The translations under genes were made by a program, and so were the position numbers. A stretch of 64,000 nt of DNA from Schistosoma haematobium (taxonomy: Eukaryota; Platyhelminthes; Trematoda; Strigeidida; Schistosomatidae): the NCBI RefSeq assembly GCF_000699445.3, contig NC_067199.1, positions 30,402,402 through 30,466,401 of the forward strand. Reading direction: 5' to 3'. A model generated the notes under the pieces. The model was not told where the DNA came from. It searched no databases and saw nothing but the letters and a program-made list of their open reading frames with translations. Below, piece after piece: positions 44,117 to 57,419 of this stretch (positions within the stretch are counted from its first letter, which is position 1; each line of letters starts with the position of its first letter).

Positions 44117-45636
44117 ACACTAAAGTAAAATGGACGTTAAACAAAACCTATTTCACACTGAATTAAGAAGTGATCTTGCGTTTTTCACATCTTAACTCTT
44201 TAAATGCTACATCATTTCGATGCTGTACACTAGATAACTTAGAAGCGAAATAGTGGATAAACAAGAAAATGAGTAAAAACAACTGAAATATACCAAATGG
44301 GAAGTTTTTCCTCTATTATTGTTTTCTATTTTTTCCCCTACTCATCAAACTAAATTTTTGTTTACGTGATTAAACACTTGTATAGGATTTTCACCGTAAA
44401 ACACTAACATAGATACATATACATACATATAAGTATATCACAAAAGTTGATTACAATTTCATTACTATGTATGTTTCAATCATAGGGATGAACTAATTTC
44501 ATCCTATTTATTTGTATTTCATTATTACGTTTATACAAATGCATATGTCTTGAAAATATGCGTGTTTCTAAGTCTAAGAAATTCATTAGGGTTTATTTTG
44601 ATTTTATATTTGTCAATTTGTAGTTATTCTTAACAATTTGATTGTTTGCTTGTTCAACGCATACATACATACATACATATATTTGTTGTAGTATGACAAG
44701 ACAAACCCAATGAATTCTTTTTTTTTCTTTCAAGAAGATTACATATCCAGTAATCAAATAATAACAGAATGTCAGTTTTTTCTTTAATACTTATACTACT
44801 TATATACATTTGATTGCACAAGTAAGAGTTTTCTGGTTAAAGAAATATTTATTTCTTTCTGATTTATCATCTTCATCTTCCTTCTTTTTCGCTTCCATCA
44901 TGATGATTATAGTGATGATGATGATGATGGTGATTGAGGTTAACTGACTTATATACTTTTTTTTCTACATTATTATTTCATTCAGATTATTTTTACTCTC
45001 CAAAAGATTTTCTCTCTTATTTTACTATCATGATTAAATTTGATTGAACATATTAAGATTTTTATTCAACTATGTATATATATATATATATGTATATCAC
45101 TAGAGACTTACCAACAATACTTTACATCCAGAATAAGAGAAAAGCAAAAAGAAAAATAAAGATATAGAGGTCCTTTTGATAATTTAATCAAGTGAAATTC
45201 TCTTTATTTATTTAATTTATTCAATTGTTCATTCATTTGCAGTAAATTAAAACTGAACTTAACAACAATAACAGAGGAAAAAACAACAACATTGAAGTGA
45301 TAATAATAATAAGAAAAAGATAGAACTGAAAAGAATTTGTGGACATATTTATTATCATGAATTGAGTTGATTGATACAAAGGCTTCTTTTTTTGTAAAAT
45401 ATTCAGACATCAATAAATAAATAAATAAATAAATAAACATTTTCATTTAAAGAATGAAATAGACAATGAATGAAATATTCATAATGTAAACCAGATATGA
45501 TTATGATTAAATCTTGATTTAATGAAGATATTTTACAAGGTATATCCTACATTAAATATTGTTTAATTAGGGATTATTATTTATTATATATTATTACTTT
45601 GTTATTACAGCTTTTGTATTGTTCCTTTATTAATAA
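44117..45636. other. AT-rich intergenic DNA with simple repeats
   Basis: Contains short CATA (about 44658-44679), GAT (about 44913-44932), TA (about 45073-45091) and AAAT (about 45416-45437) runs. No gene was seen. The 80-codon frame at 45204-45446 is low complexity. Confidence 0.5.
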
Positions 45637-45652
45637 TTGAATTAAATAATTA
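45637..45652 (-). repeat. Target-site duplication of full-length RTE (3' side)
   Basis: TTGAATTAAATAATTA is identical to 48870-48885. Confidence 0.95.
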
Positions 45653-48600
45653 CTTACTTACTTACTTACACCTGTTACTCCTCACGAAGGAGCATAGGCC
45701 GCTCACCAGCATTCTCCATCCAACCCTGTCCTGGGCAATCCTTTCCAGCTCCTTCCAGTTGTAATTCATCCTTTTCATATCTGCTTCTATTATCCGACGT
45801 AATGTGTTCTTTGGCCTTCCTCTTTTCCGCTTCCCTTCAGGATTCCAAGTTAGAGCTTGCCTCGTGATGCAGTTTGACGATTTGCGTAATGTATGTCCTA
45901 TCCATTTCCATCGTCTTTTCCTAATTTCCTCTTCAGCTGGAAGTTGGTTTGTTCTCTCCCACAGAAGGCTATTGCTGATGGTATCCGGCCAATGGATGTT
46001 GAGTATCTTGTGTAGACAGCTATTTATAAATACTTGTACTTTCTTGATTGTGGTTGTTGTAGTTCTCCAAGTTTCAGCTCCATACAGTAGAATTGCCTTG
46101 ACGTTCGTATTGAAGATTCTCACTTTGATATTGGTTGAAAGTTGTTTTGAGTTCCATATGTTCTTCAATTGTAGGAATGCTGCCCTTGCTTTGCCAATCC
46201 TCACCTTTACGTCCGCTTTTGATCCTCCTTGTTCATCGACGATGCTTCCCAGGTGTGTGAAAGATCCTACATCTTCCAGAGTTTCGCCATCAAGTGTGAT
46301 TGGATTGCTGTTCTCCGTGTTGTATTTGAGGACCTTGATTTTCCCCTTGTGTATGTTAAGGCCTGCTGATGCAGAGACTCCTGCTACATTGGCTGTCTTT
46401 ATATGCATTTGTTCGTGTGCATGCGATAGGGAGGGCTAGGTCATCTGCGAAGTCCAAATCGTCTAATTGATTCTGAGCTGTCCATTGTATTCCATGTTTT
46501 CCCTCAGATGTCGAGGTCTTCATAATTCAGTCGACCACCAGAAGAAAGAGGAAGGGAGAGAGTAAACAGCCTTGTCTGACTCCAGTCCTTACTTGGAATG
46601 CATCTGTCAGCTGTCCTCCATGCACTACTTTGCACTGTAGTCCGTCGTATGAGTTCCGGATAATATTGACATTCTCTCAGGAACTCCGTAGTGTCGAAGA
46701 AGTTTCCATAATGTCCTCCTATCTACACTGTCAAATGCCTTTTCATAATCAATCAAGTTGATGTATAGTGACGTGTTCCACTCAACTGATTGTTCGACGA
46801 TGATCCGTAGTGTTGCAATTTGGTCTGTGCACGACCGATCCTTTCGGAATCCAGCTTGTTGATCTCGAAGTTGGGCATCTACTGCATCCTTCATCCGGTT
46901 CAGCAACACCCTGTTGAAGACTTTCTCTGGTATTGACAGTAGTGTAATGCCTCTGTAGTTTTCACATTTGCTCAGATCTCCTTTCTTTGGAATCTTGATG
47001 AGGTGTCCTTCTTTCCAGTCCATTGGCACTTGTTCCTCCTCCCAAATCTTTTTGAATAGAGGGTAAAGCATGCTTGTGGTTACTTCGACGTCTGATTTCA
47101 GTGCTTCAGCTGGTATGTTGTCGGGTCCTGCTGCTTTCCCGTTCTTGATTTGTCTGACGGCCATTCTAATTTCTTCCGTCGTTGGTGGGTTGACATCTAT
47201 AGGAAGATCTGTGTGTGCTACTTCGATGTTCGGTGGATTCATTGGAGCCGGCCTATTCAGGAGTTCCTCGAAGTATTCTACCCATCTGTTTCGCTGTTGT
47301 TGAATTTCAGTGATTGGCTTGCCTTTTTTGTCTTTGACCGGCCTCTCTGGTTTACTGTATTTCCCTGATAGTTTCTTCGTTGTATCGTAGAGCTGTTTCA
47401 TATTTCCTTCTCTAGCAGCTTTTTCTGCCGTCGTTGCTAATTCTTCCACGTATTTCTTCCTGTCGGCTCTAATGCTCCTCTCCACTTGCTTGTTTGCTTC
47501 TATGTATTCAGCTTGTGCTTGGACTTTCTCTGCTCGTGTTTGGCTGTTGTTAATTGCTGTCTTCTTGTTCTTCCTTTCTTTGATCTTGTCCAGTGTTTCT
47601 ATAGAGATCCATTCCTTATGATGGTGTTTCTTTAGGCCCAGAACCTCTTGACACGTTGAAGTCAATGTTTCTTTGATGCCTTTCCAGTTGTCCTCCATGG
47701 TAGTTTCTTCTTCCTTCAGTAGATCTTGAAAGGCTTGGAATCTGTTGTTGAGAGCTATCTTGAATTCATTGAGTTTGTCAGTATCTCGAAGGAAGGCTGT
47801 ATTGAACCTTTGTAGTGCTGTTTGTCCACTTGTCCAGTTCTTTTTTAGCTTCAGTTTTAAATTGGCTACAACTAGGTGGTGATCTGAAGCTACGTCAGCT
47901 CCTCTCCTGGTTCTCACATCTTCCATTGTCCTTCGGAATTTTTTGTTGATGCAAATATGGTCTATCTGGTTCTCTGTAGTGTGGTCCGGTGAGATCCATG
48001 TAGCCTTGTGTATACGTTTGTGTGGAAATATTGTGCCTCCTATGACTAATTTGTTGAATGCACACAAATTTGCAAATCTTTCTCCATTTTCGTTCCTCTC
48101 TCCCAGTCCATGTCGTCCCATAATATCTTCATATCCAGTGTTGTCTATTCCGACCTTGGCATTTAGATCTCCCATCAGAATGGTGAGGTCCTTTCTTGAG
48201 CATTTCTCTATGATTGACTGCAGCCGCTCGTAGAATTGATCTTTAATGTCGTCGTTGCTACCATTGGTGGGTGCATAACATTGGATAATATTCATTAAGA
48301 TCCCCTCCTTCTTTGTTTTGAATGATGCTTTGATGATTCTGGATCCGTGGGATTCCCATCCTACAAGTGCATTTCGTGCTACTTTGGACAGCATTAGAGC
48401 AACTCCCTGTGTGTATGGAGCATTTTCCTCTTCGTGACCGGAGTATAGCAGCATCTCTCCCGTAGCTAGCCTTTTCTGTCCAGCTTGGGTCCAGTGGGTT
48501 TCGCTGATTCCCAGTACTGCTAAGTTGTATCTCCTCATTTCCGTTTTTAAGTTGACTGGTCTTCCCGGTTTCCCACATTGTTCTAACGTTCCATGTACCT

Positions 48601-48869
48601 ATAAAAATTTTTGCTCTGGTTGTTAGAAGGGGCATCGGCCTCGTGGCTTCCGAAGGAACTCGGTTTTCACCATGAAGCGTCATAATTCTTCTAAGTGAAG
48701 ACCTTCTAACTCTCAGGGCAGAGTTAAAATGGTTTGAATTATTTTTTCTGGTAAGCATTTTTTTAGCGAGTTGGTTTTCTACGGGATGGGGACGCTAACC
48801 CCATGCCCAACCCTCCTCCTTTACCCGGGCTTGGGACCGGCAGTAACTCTAGAAGAGCTACAGGCGGAG
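45653..48869 (-). mobile_element. Full-length RTE-clade LINE (SR2-like), recent insertion
   Basis: The 3217-bp element on the minus strand is bounded by a perfect 16-bp target-site duplication. Its 5' UTR (48869-48759) starts with ACTCCGCCTGTAGCTC and leads into the ORF. Its 3' end is the short GTAA-repeat tail (about 45654-45670) typical of RTE elements. It is the reference against which three other partial copies in the window can be aligned (5-2722, 11505-13089 and 41308-42080). The perfect duplication points to a young insertion, although the ORF is damaged. Confidence 0.95.
45662..48758 (-). pseudogene. RTE endonuclease-reverse transcriptase ORF, broken by three frameshifts and one stop
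   Basis: The protein begins at 48758. The endonuclease follows: IGTWNVRTMWETGK, then a frameshift near 48545, NLAVLGISETHWTQ, IQCYAPTNGS, MGDLNAKVG, QIDHICINKKF and ASDHHLVVANL. A long Lys/Glu-rich linker leads to the RT: KNGKAAGPDNIPAEAL, KKGDLSKCENYRGITLLS, DQQAGFRKDRSCTDQIATLR and LIDYEKAFDSVDRRTLWKL. A second frameshift lies near 46678, a TGA replaces the Trp of the VVDW motif at 46527-46529, and a third frameshift lies near 46430, just after the catalytic FADDL. The last 248 codons (46408-45662) are open and carry the C-terminal zinc-knuckle-free tail typical of RTE. As written it cannot make a full protein. Some of the single-base shifts could be assembly errors. Confidence 0.9.
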
Positions 48870-48885
48870 TTGAATTAAATAATTA
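48870..48885 (-). repeat. Target-site duplication of full-length RTE (5' side)
   Basis: Identical to 45637-45652. Confidence 0.95.
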
Positions 48886-49560
48886 ATTGTTTACAATTCA
48901 ATATATTGAATAGTTTCATGATGAATTGAGATTTAAGTAGAGAGAATCATTAAAACAATACTGAGTAGTATTTTTTTCTTTGATGACTTAGTCTGAACAT
49001 TTTTGAGTTTGATAATTCAAACTTAACATGGTGAATTAACAATAGTTACTTACTTAGTAAATATGATTTATGAGTACAAATATCAAAGCATATTGTCTAA
49101 TAGGTATGTAGGTGTTAATTTTTAGACCCATAAGATTATATTTTGAAGTGAAAATTAAAATTTCAATCTAGCTGACATTTAATTTTTTTATATATAAATG
49201 TTCTTAATAAGTATATATGTGATCAGATTGTTCGAAATGTATTACGCCAATATACTACATAGTTCTGATAATCTTTGTATTCTTATTACCATTATCGAGA
49301 TACTTTTTAAATAAAAAAGAACTATTCTATGGACTAATTAGTCTGATAATAGGAAGTTAGGTAGTAAAAATGTCATACCAAGCGATGTAAACATTTATTA
49401 TAATTACATACTTAATCAAAAGTTATATTAAATTTCCCTGTTGTATACTAATCTATAAACATAGATAAGTTATCGTAATATTAATTGTAATATTAAAATG
49501 TTAACTATTGTTTGCTTACTGATTCATTTTTGTCAGATGATGTTTCTTATACAATTAAAC
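48886..49560. other. AT-rich intergenic DNA, nothing recognised
   Basis: No feature that I can support was found. Confidence 0.4.
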
Positions 49561-49570
49561 TAATTATCAG

Positions 49571-49900
49571 TATAGGGGTTGTGGAGATTGTTAGGTCTTG
49601 ATTGAGATCATGAACTGATTGATGTTAGGTCACCATTGAAAACCAGGAAGCACTGGAGGGCCGTTTCGTCTTAGTGCAGGACTCTTCAGTAGTGATCATC
49701 CACGATCCCGCGCTCGGGATTCCAACTCAGGACCTGTCAGTCTCACGCGCGAACGCTTAACCATTAGACCACTGGGCCGGCATCTAACGGTGTTAATGTC
49801 TAACCTCGACCAATTCACGAAGTTGCACGACCATCTTCCATTGTACTGAGGTAGACACCTATTTCTACCCAACACGGATTAGCTCCACTGGTCAAAAGTT
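49571..49900 (-). repeat. Sm-alpha-like tRNA-derived SINE, nearly full length
   Basis: On the minus strand this has a leader matching 7010-7160, then GGCCCAGTGGTCTAATGGTT (A-box region), the B-box-like GAGTTGGAATCCC, a hairpin around the CCGAGCGCGGG segment, the hammerhead segment (49650-49695), and the common 3' tail ending with CTCCACAACCCC. It is one of the two most complete copies in the window. Confidence 0.78.
49650..49695 (-). ncRNA. Hammerhead ribozyme relic in SINE (core retained)
   Basis: The catalytic boxes CTGAAGA (fits CUGANGA) and GAAAC are both present, separated by a shortened stem II (GTC...GAC). The cleavage triplet is CTC rather than GTC, which still fits the NUH rule. Stem III is ACGGCCCT, so one of its pairs is lost, and stem I (CACTA against CAGTG) has mismatches. 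Cleavage, if any, should be weak. Confidence 0.5.
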
Positions 49901-49904
49901 TTCA

Positions 49905-52900
49905 GTTTAATTAATCATAGTATCAGTTATTTCTCAATTCAATGAACTTGTTAACTTAATCATATATTACATTTTATTTCCATCTTACATCATTTATCAT
50001 AAATGAAAGTTGTTTTAAATTATAGGAAGAAATTATTCAGATGAAATTTTGACATAATAATAAGTAGACAGTACGTATTTTTAAAAGAGAAAGAAATGAA
50101 GCTTAATATAATATTAGATATCTCTTTTCTACGGTATCTATCCTATTTAATTTGTAATAAAACTGAACAAACTTAAGGGGTATTTATAATTTCTTTAAAA
50201 CTGCAAAGAGTAGCAGTCATTGTGACATAATTATAGTTTCTAATTGTTGTTCGTGATCAACAGCATTCTTTGTATTTGTATTTCTACTGTCATAATGAAA
50301 AACAAATTAAGTGTAAAACCTTATAGATACTTTGCAATAGTTTATTGATGAACACATGATTATTCTGAAGTTTAATACCTTAATGTTTAAGAAATTAAAC
50401 ACTGTTCAAATTCTCAAAATGAGGTTATTATGTAATATCGTGTAATAAAATATGTTGCGAATTACCGAAGATAATTTAGAAGTGAGAAGCAAGAAATTAC
50501 TCGCATTTATATCATTTTGATAAGAATCAATACATAAGTTGTGTTCTTATCATTCATGCTGAAAACCCTGTAAAGCTACATCAGATTTGTCGTTTTCACA
50601 GGTTGATAATCAATGAGAATGTACATTGCTCACTGTAACCCAATTCGTCCCATTTTCTTATGGGTTATTAATAAACCTATTATCACACTTATTTCTTATT
50701 GAGAGATGAGATCATCTTCATCGGGCTACCATCCATATGGATACTGGTTCTGTAAAAAGTTGTCCTATGGTTCAGTTAAAGCCTGAAACTTACTTTGTGT
50801 TTCACAAGATAATCTTGATTTCATGTGTTATAAAGAAAACTTTCGCCTGATTTAATCGGTTAACGCTGAATAAGTAGGGCAAATCTAGTAAAGCCGCTTT
50901 TTAACTGTATATATCAGTTCAATTGCTCATACTTTGGTATAATATAATTAGCCTTTGAGTTATAGCCAATGTTATCCTTATTTAGTCTATAATGTTGATT
51001 GAACTCTATCAATCAAGTTGCAATATGCACACATTACTCGTAGTAGATTTTGCTTCTAGGTGGTTGAAAGTAATAAGAGTTTAGTCCCTCTCGAAACTAG
51101 TAATATGCCTTGCTGACGAGTGTCAGCTAATGTAAAGGTTGAATAAATGGTTTCCTACTGATTGTCTCTAAATATCTGTTTCCTCTTTGGTGTTAAATAT
51201 AATCGAACTATGTTTCAACTAGTCATAGACGGCACTAAGAGGAATGAGTTTAATTACTATTTTAAGTGCTAATAAGCAGTTGAATGTCTTTTTTCGGTGA
51301 TTATGGATTCCTTCTAAAACAAGCAGAAATAACTTTGAATCGCATTGAATTTTTAAACTGAGGACTGCAGAAACTAGTATCCTTATCTTTATTTTGTTTT
51401 TAACTCTACTGATTATTTTACATCAGTTGGGCGTGTACATTGTGATCTTCCTAACGAACCTGTTTAAAAACAAGATGGCCACCAGCTAAACCTCAAAGGT
51501 TCTGTAAGAATAAAACGGATATTAGATTTTTAATAATAATGTCGACCCCACTTAATTCCAACTTATTAGCAAAATATTATTTCAGATAAATCGATCTTTG
51601 ATATTACGATGGTAAAAGTAATCGACGATGGACAAAGTAATATGGACAGCCTCAACTTGTGATTACGTCAAACAGAGATGTTAAGATTTGGAAATATTTA
51701 ATGTGGTTACAATGCTACTCAACACAATCGACACAACTTATTACTGTTTTGGTTGTACGTTTCCTTTTATCTATTTTCGGTCCGAAAACTTTAATCTCAC
51801 TTTTTTGCTTCAAATTTCTCTTCACTTTAGGTCACGTTAATTTTATTTCCTGATTTTGTTGCTGGTTCAATATGGACGACCAAATTTCATACCAGCAGAA
51901 TAATTTTTACAGTCACTTCAGTCATAAAACAGTTCAGAATATTGTTAAGAAATCTATTACCTTCTACACGGAACAACTATAACGTAAATTCTTCCTCATA
52001 ATTTATCTGATTAAGTTTGGCACACTGGTTATTGAGTAAAAGAAAACCTTATCTAGATATACAGAAATAATCTGATAAAGTTGCTTTGAAAGTTATTCAG
52101 CTTTCAATTTCAAACAGATTTTTTGGCATGGAATTCTTAGTCAATTCATTGGTTTTTATAATTGGAAATGCAAATACTTTATACTCTATACATTTAATGG
52201 TTTTTATTTGTAACTGATCTAGTGATGAGTGTTCATATTCTATTTTAAAGTAGGATTTATTTATAACAACAAAGTTAATTTTCAGAATTTAGATATTGGA
52301 GAAAGATTCTTAGACACTTCGATAGAGTATGAATAGAAGGAATATCTGAGTGCCATCCAAACATATCTTCTAGCTTCAAATACAGTAAATATAGCAGCTG
52401 AAGGATCAGATTTATATATATTTTTTATACTTATCGGTACAAGTTAGTTCGTAGTGATAGTTATTCTCGTGATCTGTATTTTACTCTATCTATTCTTGAA
52501 TATTTATTTTCAATTCATTCATGTCGACGGACTTACTACGGTAGATGTTTGAGAATGCTTCTCTTAGTTTACTGTGCTTTTTTATCTCAAAAATTCTATC
52601 GGATAATAAAAATTTCATTTCCTCACGCTGTAGTGGATGAGTAATTGTAAATTACTTTATATATGTTTTCTCAAATAAATTGGTTTGATTAAACAAACAA
52701 TAATACATACATAAAAACTGTTATCAGGAATCAAACTGCTATTAGTGAAGTTAACAAACCATGGTTATCTCGACCCAATAACTTAGCTCATAATACGTTG
52801 GCGATTTGTAGTTAAAGGTATTGCGGTTTGAATCACTATATGAATATCAACATGGAAGAGGGTAGATTCAGTTGGCTGGTTCCATGTAGGGTGGAACTCG

Positions 52901-53390
52901 CATTTTAGATTCCAATGATAGTCACTGTCCAACTTTAGTAAGAAGTTGACGAGAACTTAATGACCTTCTGTCACACTGCATGATTTTTTACTTATTTTCA
53001 TCTGTTCTCAATTGTCATAGACATTCATACTGATTACTTTTTGTGTTTTAACTATTATATGAAAAGTAACATATACATTAATTAAACAGACATGTCTAGA
53101 CAATATTCTGTAGTACTGTTATTTTTATCTTAGGTGTATTACCTAATGTCAGCACCTAGTATATGTATCCTGTTTAAGTTAATGTCAATCAAAATTTCAA
53201 CTAAATAATGAGTGGTGAATTGAGAGATGTATTTCTCAGTTTGTCAAAGGGAATTTGTGACATGGGACAAATCTGTTTCTTTGCACATGTTCACCGGTAA
53301 AATTATCAGTGATTGCGCTTTATTATCAGTCGATACTGGTCAGTAAACATTAACTGCTTAATTCTAACTAAATGATCAAATATTACTGAG
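49905..53390. other. AT-rich intergenic DNA, one tRNA-like relic
   Basis: The stretch 52785-52845 holds AATAACTTAGCTCATAAT followed by GCGGTTTGAATC, a weak tRNA-like head. I recognise nothing else. The frame at 51659-51853 has no motif. Confidence 0.4.
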
Positions 53391-53449
53391 TTGGTTGTAA
53401 CAAGTAAATGTCCGGGGTATGATCTTTTGTGGTCATGTGAGCGTATGGT

Positions 53450-53525
53450 GATTAGTTTTGACAAATTAGAATGGCATAATTGTTCAGTGCTTCCCAGTTC
53501 TCATGAGATCCTCTGGTGAATGTGT
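53450..53525 (+). repeat. Highly decayed Sm-alpha-like SINE piece
   Basis: TTCAGTGCTTCCCAGTTCTC and the following bases match the region just 3' of the hammerhead in the other SINE copies (TTCAGTGCTTCCAGGTTTTC). The upstream part is too degraded to show the catalytic core. Confidence 0.4.
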
Positions 53526-53529
53526 AATA

Positions 53530-54142
53530 GTGAGCTGTAATGACAGTATGAGAACTTGAGCGGTTGCTTTCTTAAATTTTATTTTCACTCCATCAACTAG
53601 AATTTTTTCTACTTGTATGAAAGAAGCAAACGAAAGTGTGATCATATTAGTGACACTTCAACTTTCCCAAATAACTTATTTCAATGAATACACATACAGA
53701 CATACACAGGCAATAACTTTCAATGTAGAATTTAAATAGCATGGTTGGGTGGGCATTTTATTCCTTACTTATTTATGAGATCTGTATATATATTAAAGTA
53801 TACACGCATACATTCGTGCACAATTACATTAAAAATGTCATTCGAAACAAATTTAATCACAGTTCTAAATTATGATTATGTGTAAGGCAATAACCATAAA
53901 CAGAATAATAATTATGTTAAAAAAAAAATAATAATAATCGAATTGATGAGGAAGTCAGAAACGGTAACAAACCTAAACAAAATATAAAAATGGTATATTG
54001 TTACTATTTTCAACCAATGTATGATTGTCAATTTGCTTTATTTTCTTGTTTCTGTGTTTGTATTTATATCAGAAGGTTTATGTTGAAGTTGTTATTATCG
54101 TTTTGTCTTTACTCGTTTAATGGACGAATTCCAACTGTCCAA

Positions 54143-54186
<44 letters not shown>

Positions 54187-55149
54187 CAGAATACAGTTGA
54201 TTGAAGAAAAATCACACAATGAATCGAAAGAAAACGGGACAAAGAAACAAAATAAAGAATGAAATAATAAGCTAAGTGAACAAGAGAATGTATTTTGAAA
54301 TAATAATTGCCAATTTTCTTTTCTTTTTTCTTCTATCTACTTATTTGCATAAATAAATAGCATGTATGAAATGTCTGTTCTCATTGATGTGTTTTTCTAT
54401 TATCATATATGTAGGCATATGTAAAACTTATTATTCTTATTGTATTCTCATATTTTTTTTAATACATAAAATGAGTATACATAAGTAGGTTTTTCTTGTT
54501 GATTATTTGACAGATGACTTTTATTTGTATTTGATTGTTTCTTTCCTCCATGTAAGATTTTATCTATGACTAGATTTATCTAAAGTTGGATTCTCCTTTA
54601 TGTAGTTGGGATAGTTCCAGAAAAAAAAGAAAAACATTTTTTGTTGTTGTTGTGTAAAATGAAAAAAAAACACACATATTAGATACTGATTAAAAACGAT
54701 GACAATAGCTGAAAATAAAAGTTTAACAATTGTGAATGACACTTAGTTCCGTTTAGTTGAATCAATATTTTCTGTAAGTAAAAGTTGTGTTAAACAAAAA
54801 ACTCTAAGATCTAATGAATTATTTGTATAGATAAGTAATTTTATTTTTATTTTTTTTTTAAAAAAAAGAGAAACTATACAGTAATAAACATTGAAAATTG
54901 AATAACTTTATAAATATAAATTCAATTTATTTATTATTCGGTTTGATTCTATGTATGTGTGTTTATGTATCATTGACTGTATTTCGTGACTTGTTGAATT
55001 TTTAAAAAAAGGTTTTATCAGATGTATGTGGTATACGACGAGGGATAGTAGGAAATGGAAATAATATTATTGACACCAAATCTGATAATATATATATATA
55101 ACCATGCATTCTATATACTTTTTGTCTGATAAACTGAAAAAGAGCACGA

Positions 55150-55191
<42 letters not shown>

Positions 55192-56500
55192 TTGAAGACC
55201 GTTTTTGTTACCCTTGTTTATGTACGTACTGTAAAACAAAATGTAAAGTGGTGTTCATTTCTTCACATTCGTGATCAATATAGTTTTTACGCCTGTCTTA
55301 TACTGCATATAAAAGAAGTTAATGTTTTCTGAGTTACAGGTGTAATGAAGGCTTAATAATTGAGGTGACTGAATAATGGTTAAATAAGAAGTGGGATTAA
55401 ATGAGATTGTTAACTAATTTTAGAATAAATCTTTGATGCAATAAAGTACTGTACTGCTTACCTTATGAATATTTTCAAATGCTTTCGTATTAATGGCATA
55501 CAAAAATGAAATTATCAAGTGATTTATTGAATATTGAATTATGTGCGTGGTATGCTGTGTTTGTTACTGGTCATTAACTTTATTTTGTATAATGTTTCAA
55601 TGTGATGACTAAATTCTCTTTTAATACACAACGTGATTTATAAATGAATATATAACGAAATGCTTTATCACATAGCGATGTTGATGTTTGGACGAAAAAA
55701 CGACGGTGCTCGATTTTGAATATCAGAAAACTACTTAACTGGTCATTGAAACATTTATATTTCTACGAAATAATGTACTGGCATATATACAAAGTAACTA
55801 ACATAATTATACAAATAAATAACATATAACTTGAATATAAATCATAACAAATGAACTTGTAAATCACTGACTATTCGTCGACCCTTAAATATGAGGCTTG
55901 ACCTTAGTTTGTTGTAGTATTTTTCACTTAAGTTACTGTGAATTGTTTTATAGATAAACCAGTATGTGTTTTGTAATTCTTCAATTTAACTTGGGATATT
56001 TGATATTCCGTTACTTTCAGAATCCCTAGATTATTATTAAGAAGACATTGTGAAAACCGAAGACATATCTTCCAAATTAGATATTCAATAACTTTTAAAA
56101 TCTGAATAGAATAATTTGAAGTGATTTAATGATTATCGGTTAATGCATCGAGTCTGAAGATTCAGTTTTTTTTCGCATATAATATTTGACCTCTGTTAAG
56201 TATAGTGTGTTAAGTTCACAAATTCATTTTCAGTTAGCATATTGTTTATAAGGTGTGAATTCAAGCTAAAAGTGTCTCCTCTCTTCAGTTGATTGGTAAA
56301 AACCATCTTCAAGTTTAACATTCACTGTCAGATCGTATCTAATAGTAATACTATAAATTAGATTTTGATATTTTCGATAAGTGTAAATAATTTTAGGCTT
56401 TACTTGATTAAAACGGATAGATTGAAGTTTTTCATAACTTTTGCTTATTCTTATCTGTAATACTATTCAATTCACACTGTTGTATGTGCAAACTTATGCT
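53530..56500. other. AT-rich DNA with TA microsatellites, nothing coding recognised
   Basis: Pure TA runs lie at about 54146-54183 and 55152-55188. The 90-codon frame at 53990-54262 runs through one of them and is not a gene. Confidence 0.5.
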
Positions 56501-56534
56501 GTTTTTATTTGCTTAGAATTTTGCCAATTATAAA

Positions 56535-56800
56535 TGTTTGTAGTGAACGAAACACAAGTGGGGATAATCGAATGCATTTGAACACAAAATTACAGAATCT
56601 CTTAGTGGAATTTGAGAACCACACAATAAATACATTTGCGAAATGTCAGTCAATCGTCTCAGACTTCATCGTTTCCACACCAATCATTCTTTGTTCTCGC
56701 TCTCTTTTCTTCGATCTTCTGCCTTCAGGTATTTCACTTTCGATTGATGATGTATACTACTGATATCTGTCGACACCAATAGCACACACCGCACTATTAT
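56535..56800 (+). repeat. Dispersed repeat, family A (copy 2 of 2)
   Basis: This is the partner of 10405-10690. It contains GTAGTGAACGAAAC, GAGAACCACACAATAAATAC, CGTTTCCACACCAATCATTC, TTCGATCTTCTGCC and TGATGATGTATACTACTGAT. An AATAAA lies inside. The 84-codon frame at 56509-56763 overlaps the repeat and is not a recognised protein. Confidence 0.5.
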
Positions 56801-57109
56801 TTTTCTCAGTATAGTATATTTATGGTGTTGTTTTCAACATTAATTTTATTCCTTTCAATATCGCTTAACGCGATTTATTTTAAAAATGAATAATAATATA
56901 TTTAAAAAGATATTTTCATCTACATTTAACTTATTTTTTGAAAGCAAAGTGAACTGAGATGTCATGTATTTATAAAAGGCTGTGAGAAATTAAATTCTGA
57001 ATCAGTTTGTTAATATTTTTCGAGATAAATTTTTAGTGGCCCAATATCTGACTCCATTTAAATCGTATTATGATTGTTATTAAAACATATATATTGTCAA
57101 TCCTCACGT

Positions 57110-57410
57110 ATAATCATTTACTTAACTCGCGTTAGTGAATAACGGAATTAAATAAGTCAAATGCGAGAGTGAACTTTCGAATAAGTGCATTTTGTACAAT
57201 CGTTGATCAGAGCAAATGGTCAGAGGGATGGAGCGAAGGAGATAGAGCAAAGCGAAACAGACTGGAGAAGGCATGTTAGCCAACTCACTTTAATTAAGCG
57301 TTACTCAATATTTGTAGTCAAATACAATCGAGGGGAAGCGAGGCGAAGCGAAGTAAGGCAAAGAAAGGCTAGGCAAAGTCGAATAATTAACGGGGTCAAG
57401 ATGTGATTCA
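57110..57410 (-). mobile_element. Possible LTR-like, skewed-composition repeat
   Basis: The plus strand is strongly purine-rich (GGGGAAGCGAGGCGAAGCGA near 57332). The minus strand shows CTCGATTGTATTTGACTAC, similar to CTTGATTGTATTCGATTAC in the LTR-like region at 8139-8702, followed by TCTGTTTCGCTTTGCTC-type blocks. It may be a diverged piece of the same LTR family in the opposite orientation. No ends were found. Confidence 0.3.
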
Positions 57411-57419
57411 ATAAGAATG

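Noticed and set aside
45204..45446. 80-codon minus-strand frame
   Set aside because: Low-complexity Tyr/Phe/Leu sequence from AT-rich DNA and simple repeats.
53990..54262. 90-codon frame with a hydrophobic start
   Set aside because: It runs through a TA microsatellite and has no recognisable domain.
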